Below are positions 63,917 to 64,000 of a DNA stretch of 64,000 nucleotides, one piece after another; the stretch's first letter is position 1; each line of letters starts with the position of its first letter. The DNA lies in the NCBI RefSeq assembly GCF_002210345.1, contig NZ_MWQI01000006.1, positions 124,001-188,000 on the forward strand. Direction: 5' to 3'. Below the pieces are notes generated by a model that made no database searches, had not been told where the DNA came from, and was given only the letters and a program-made list of their open reading frames with translations. The DNA comes from Fibrobacter sp. UWB4. GTDB taxonomy: Bacteria; Fibrobacterota; Fibrobacteria; Fibrobacterales; Fibrobacteraceae. A program made the translations under genes and the position numbers.

Positions 63917-64000
63917 TTAGGAGGAGAACAAAGAGTTCTTGAACATAAAGGTATTTAAAGTTTGAATGTTGATGCCGTTTTTTGCCATTTTCGTGTTGAA
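63917..64000 (-). CDS. C-terminal end of a gene entering from the right edge
   Basis: On the minus strand a frame is open from the window edge to a TAA at 63917-63919. It gives 27 residues, ending NTFMFKNSLFSS. The terminator hairpin starts 12 bp further on, which supports a real gene end. The piece is too short to identify. Confidence 0.4.
   Translation of the reverse strand, partial: FNTKMAKNGINIQTLNTFMFKNSLFSS

Overview
The window looks like a chromosomal segment of a rumen or gut Fibrobacter (Fibrobacter succinogenes or a close relative). The reasons are secreted plant-polysaccharide enzymes that end in a common C-terminal sorting-like domain, lipoproteins and a protease with long poly-serine linkers, a TIGR02147-type regulator (a family first defined as a Fibrobacter paralogous family), FabV, a monomeric isocitrate dehydrogenase, and many short dispersed hairpin repeats between genes. 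This assignment is inferred from gene content only. I saw no rRNA or tRNA gene.

Layout. 1-8.5 kb: core genes cmk-rpsA, coaBC, a uracil-DNA-glycosylase-like protein, dnaB, and an MlaE/MlaF lipid ABC transporter pair. 8.5-11.1 kb: two paralogous poly-Ser lipoproteins. 11.2-14.1 kb (minus strand): an AGCS amino acid:cation symporter and fabV. 14.4-19.3 kb: gltX, a zinc-ribbon/BON protein, a WYL-type regulator and queA. 19.3-22.8 kb (minus): GH57, hpt and a small membrane protein in an overlapping operon. 22.8-32.3 kb (minus): a mannan locus with three CBM35-GH26 mannanase-like enzymes, one GH5-like enzyme and an aldose-1-epimerase-like protein. 32.3-39 kb: an unusual divergent intergenic region, mnmE, a GRP-family sugar transporter, an M6 metalloprotease and an M16 peptidase. 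39.2-52 kb: an Rpn-type nuclease, a multi-hairpin element, a complete type I-E CRISPR-Cas operon (cas3-cse1-cse2-cas6e-cas7-cas5-cas1-cas2) and a perfectly periodic array of 51 repeats and 50 spacers. 52-57 kb (minus): an unknown protein, a CE8 pectin methylesterase and a PL10 pectate lyase. 57.4-64 kb: TIGR02147 regulator plus lipoprotein, monomeric NADP-isocitrate dehydrogenase, an OLD-like ATPase/TOPRIM protein and the end of a further gene.

How the parts fit. The mannan and pectin enzymes are exported and probably surface-attached: signal peptide, CBM35, catalytic domain, and in most a C-terminal domain like type IX secretion sorting tails. They would cut hemicellulose and pectin, and the epimerase and sugar transporter may handle released sugars. 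The CRISPR-Cas block is more AT-rich than its neighbours and has a nuclease gene and dispersed repeats at its edge, so it reads as an acquired defence island.

The least explained signals are: the run of seven hairpins between the Rpn gene and cas3; two geometrically identical 42-bp inverted-repeat modules upstream of mnmE; dispersed intergenic repeats translated in frame inside mnmE and coaBC; and the two-block distribution of tetraloop variants in the CRISPR repeats.
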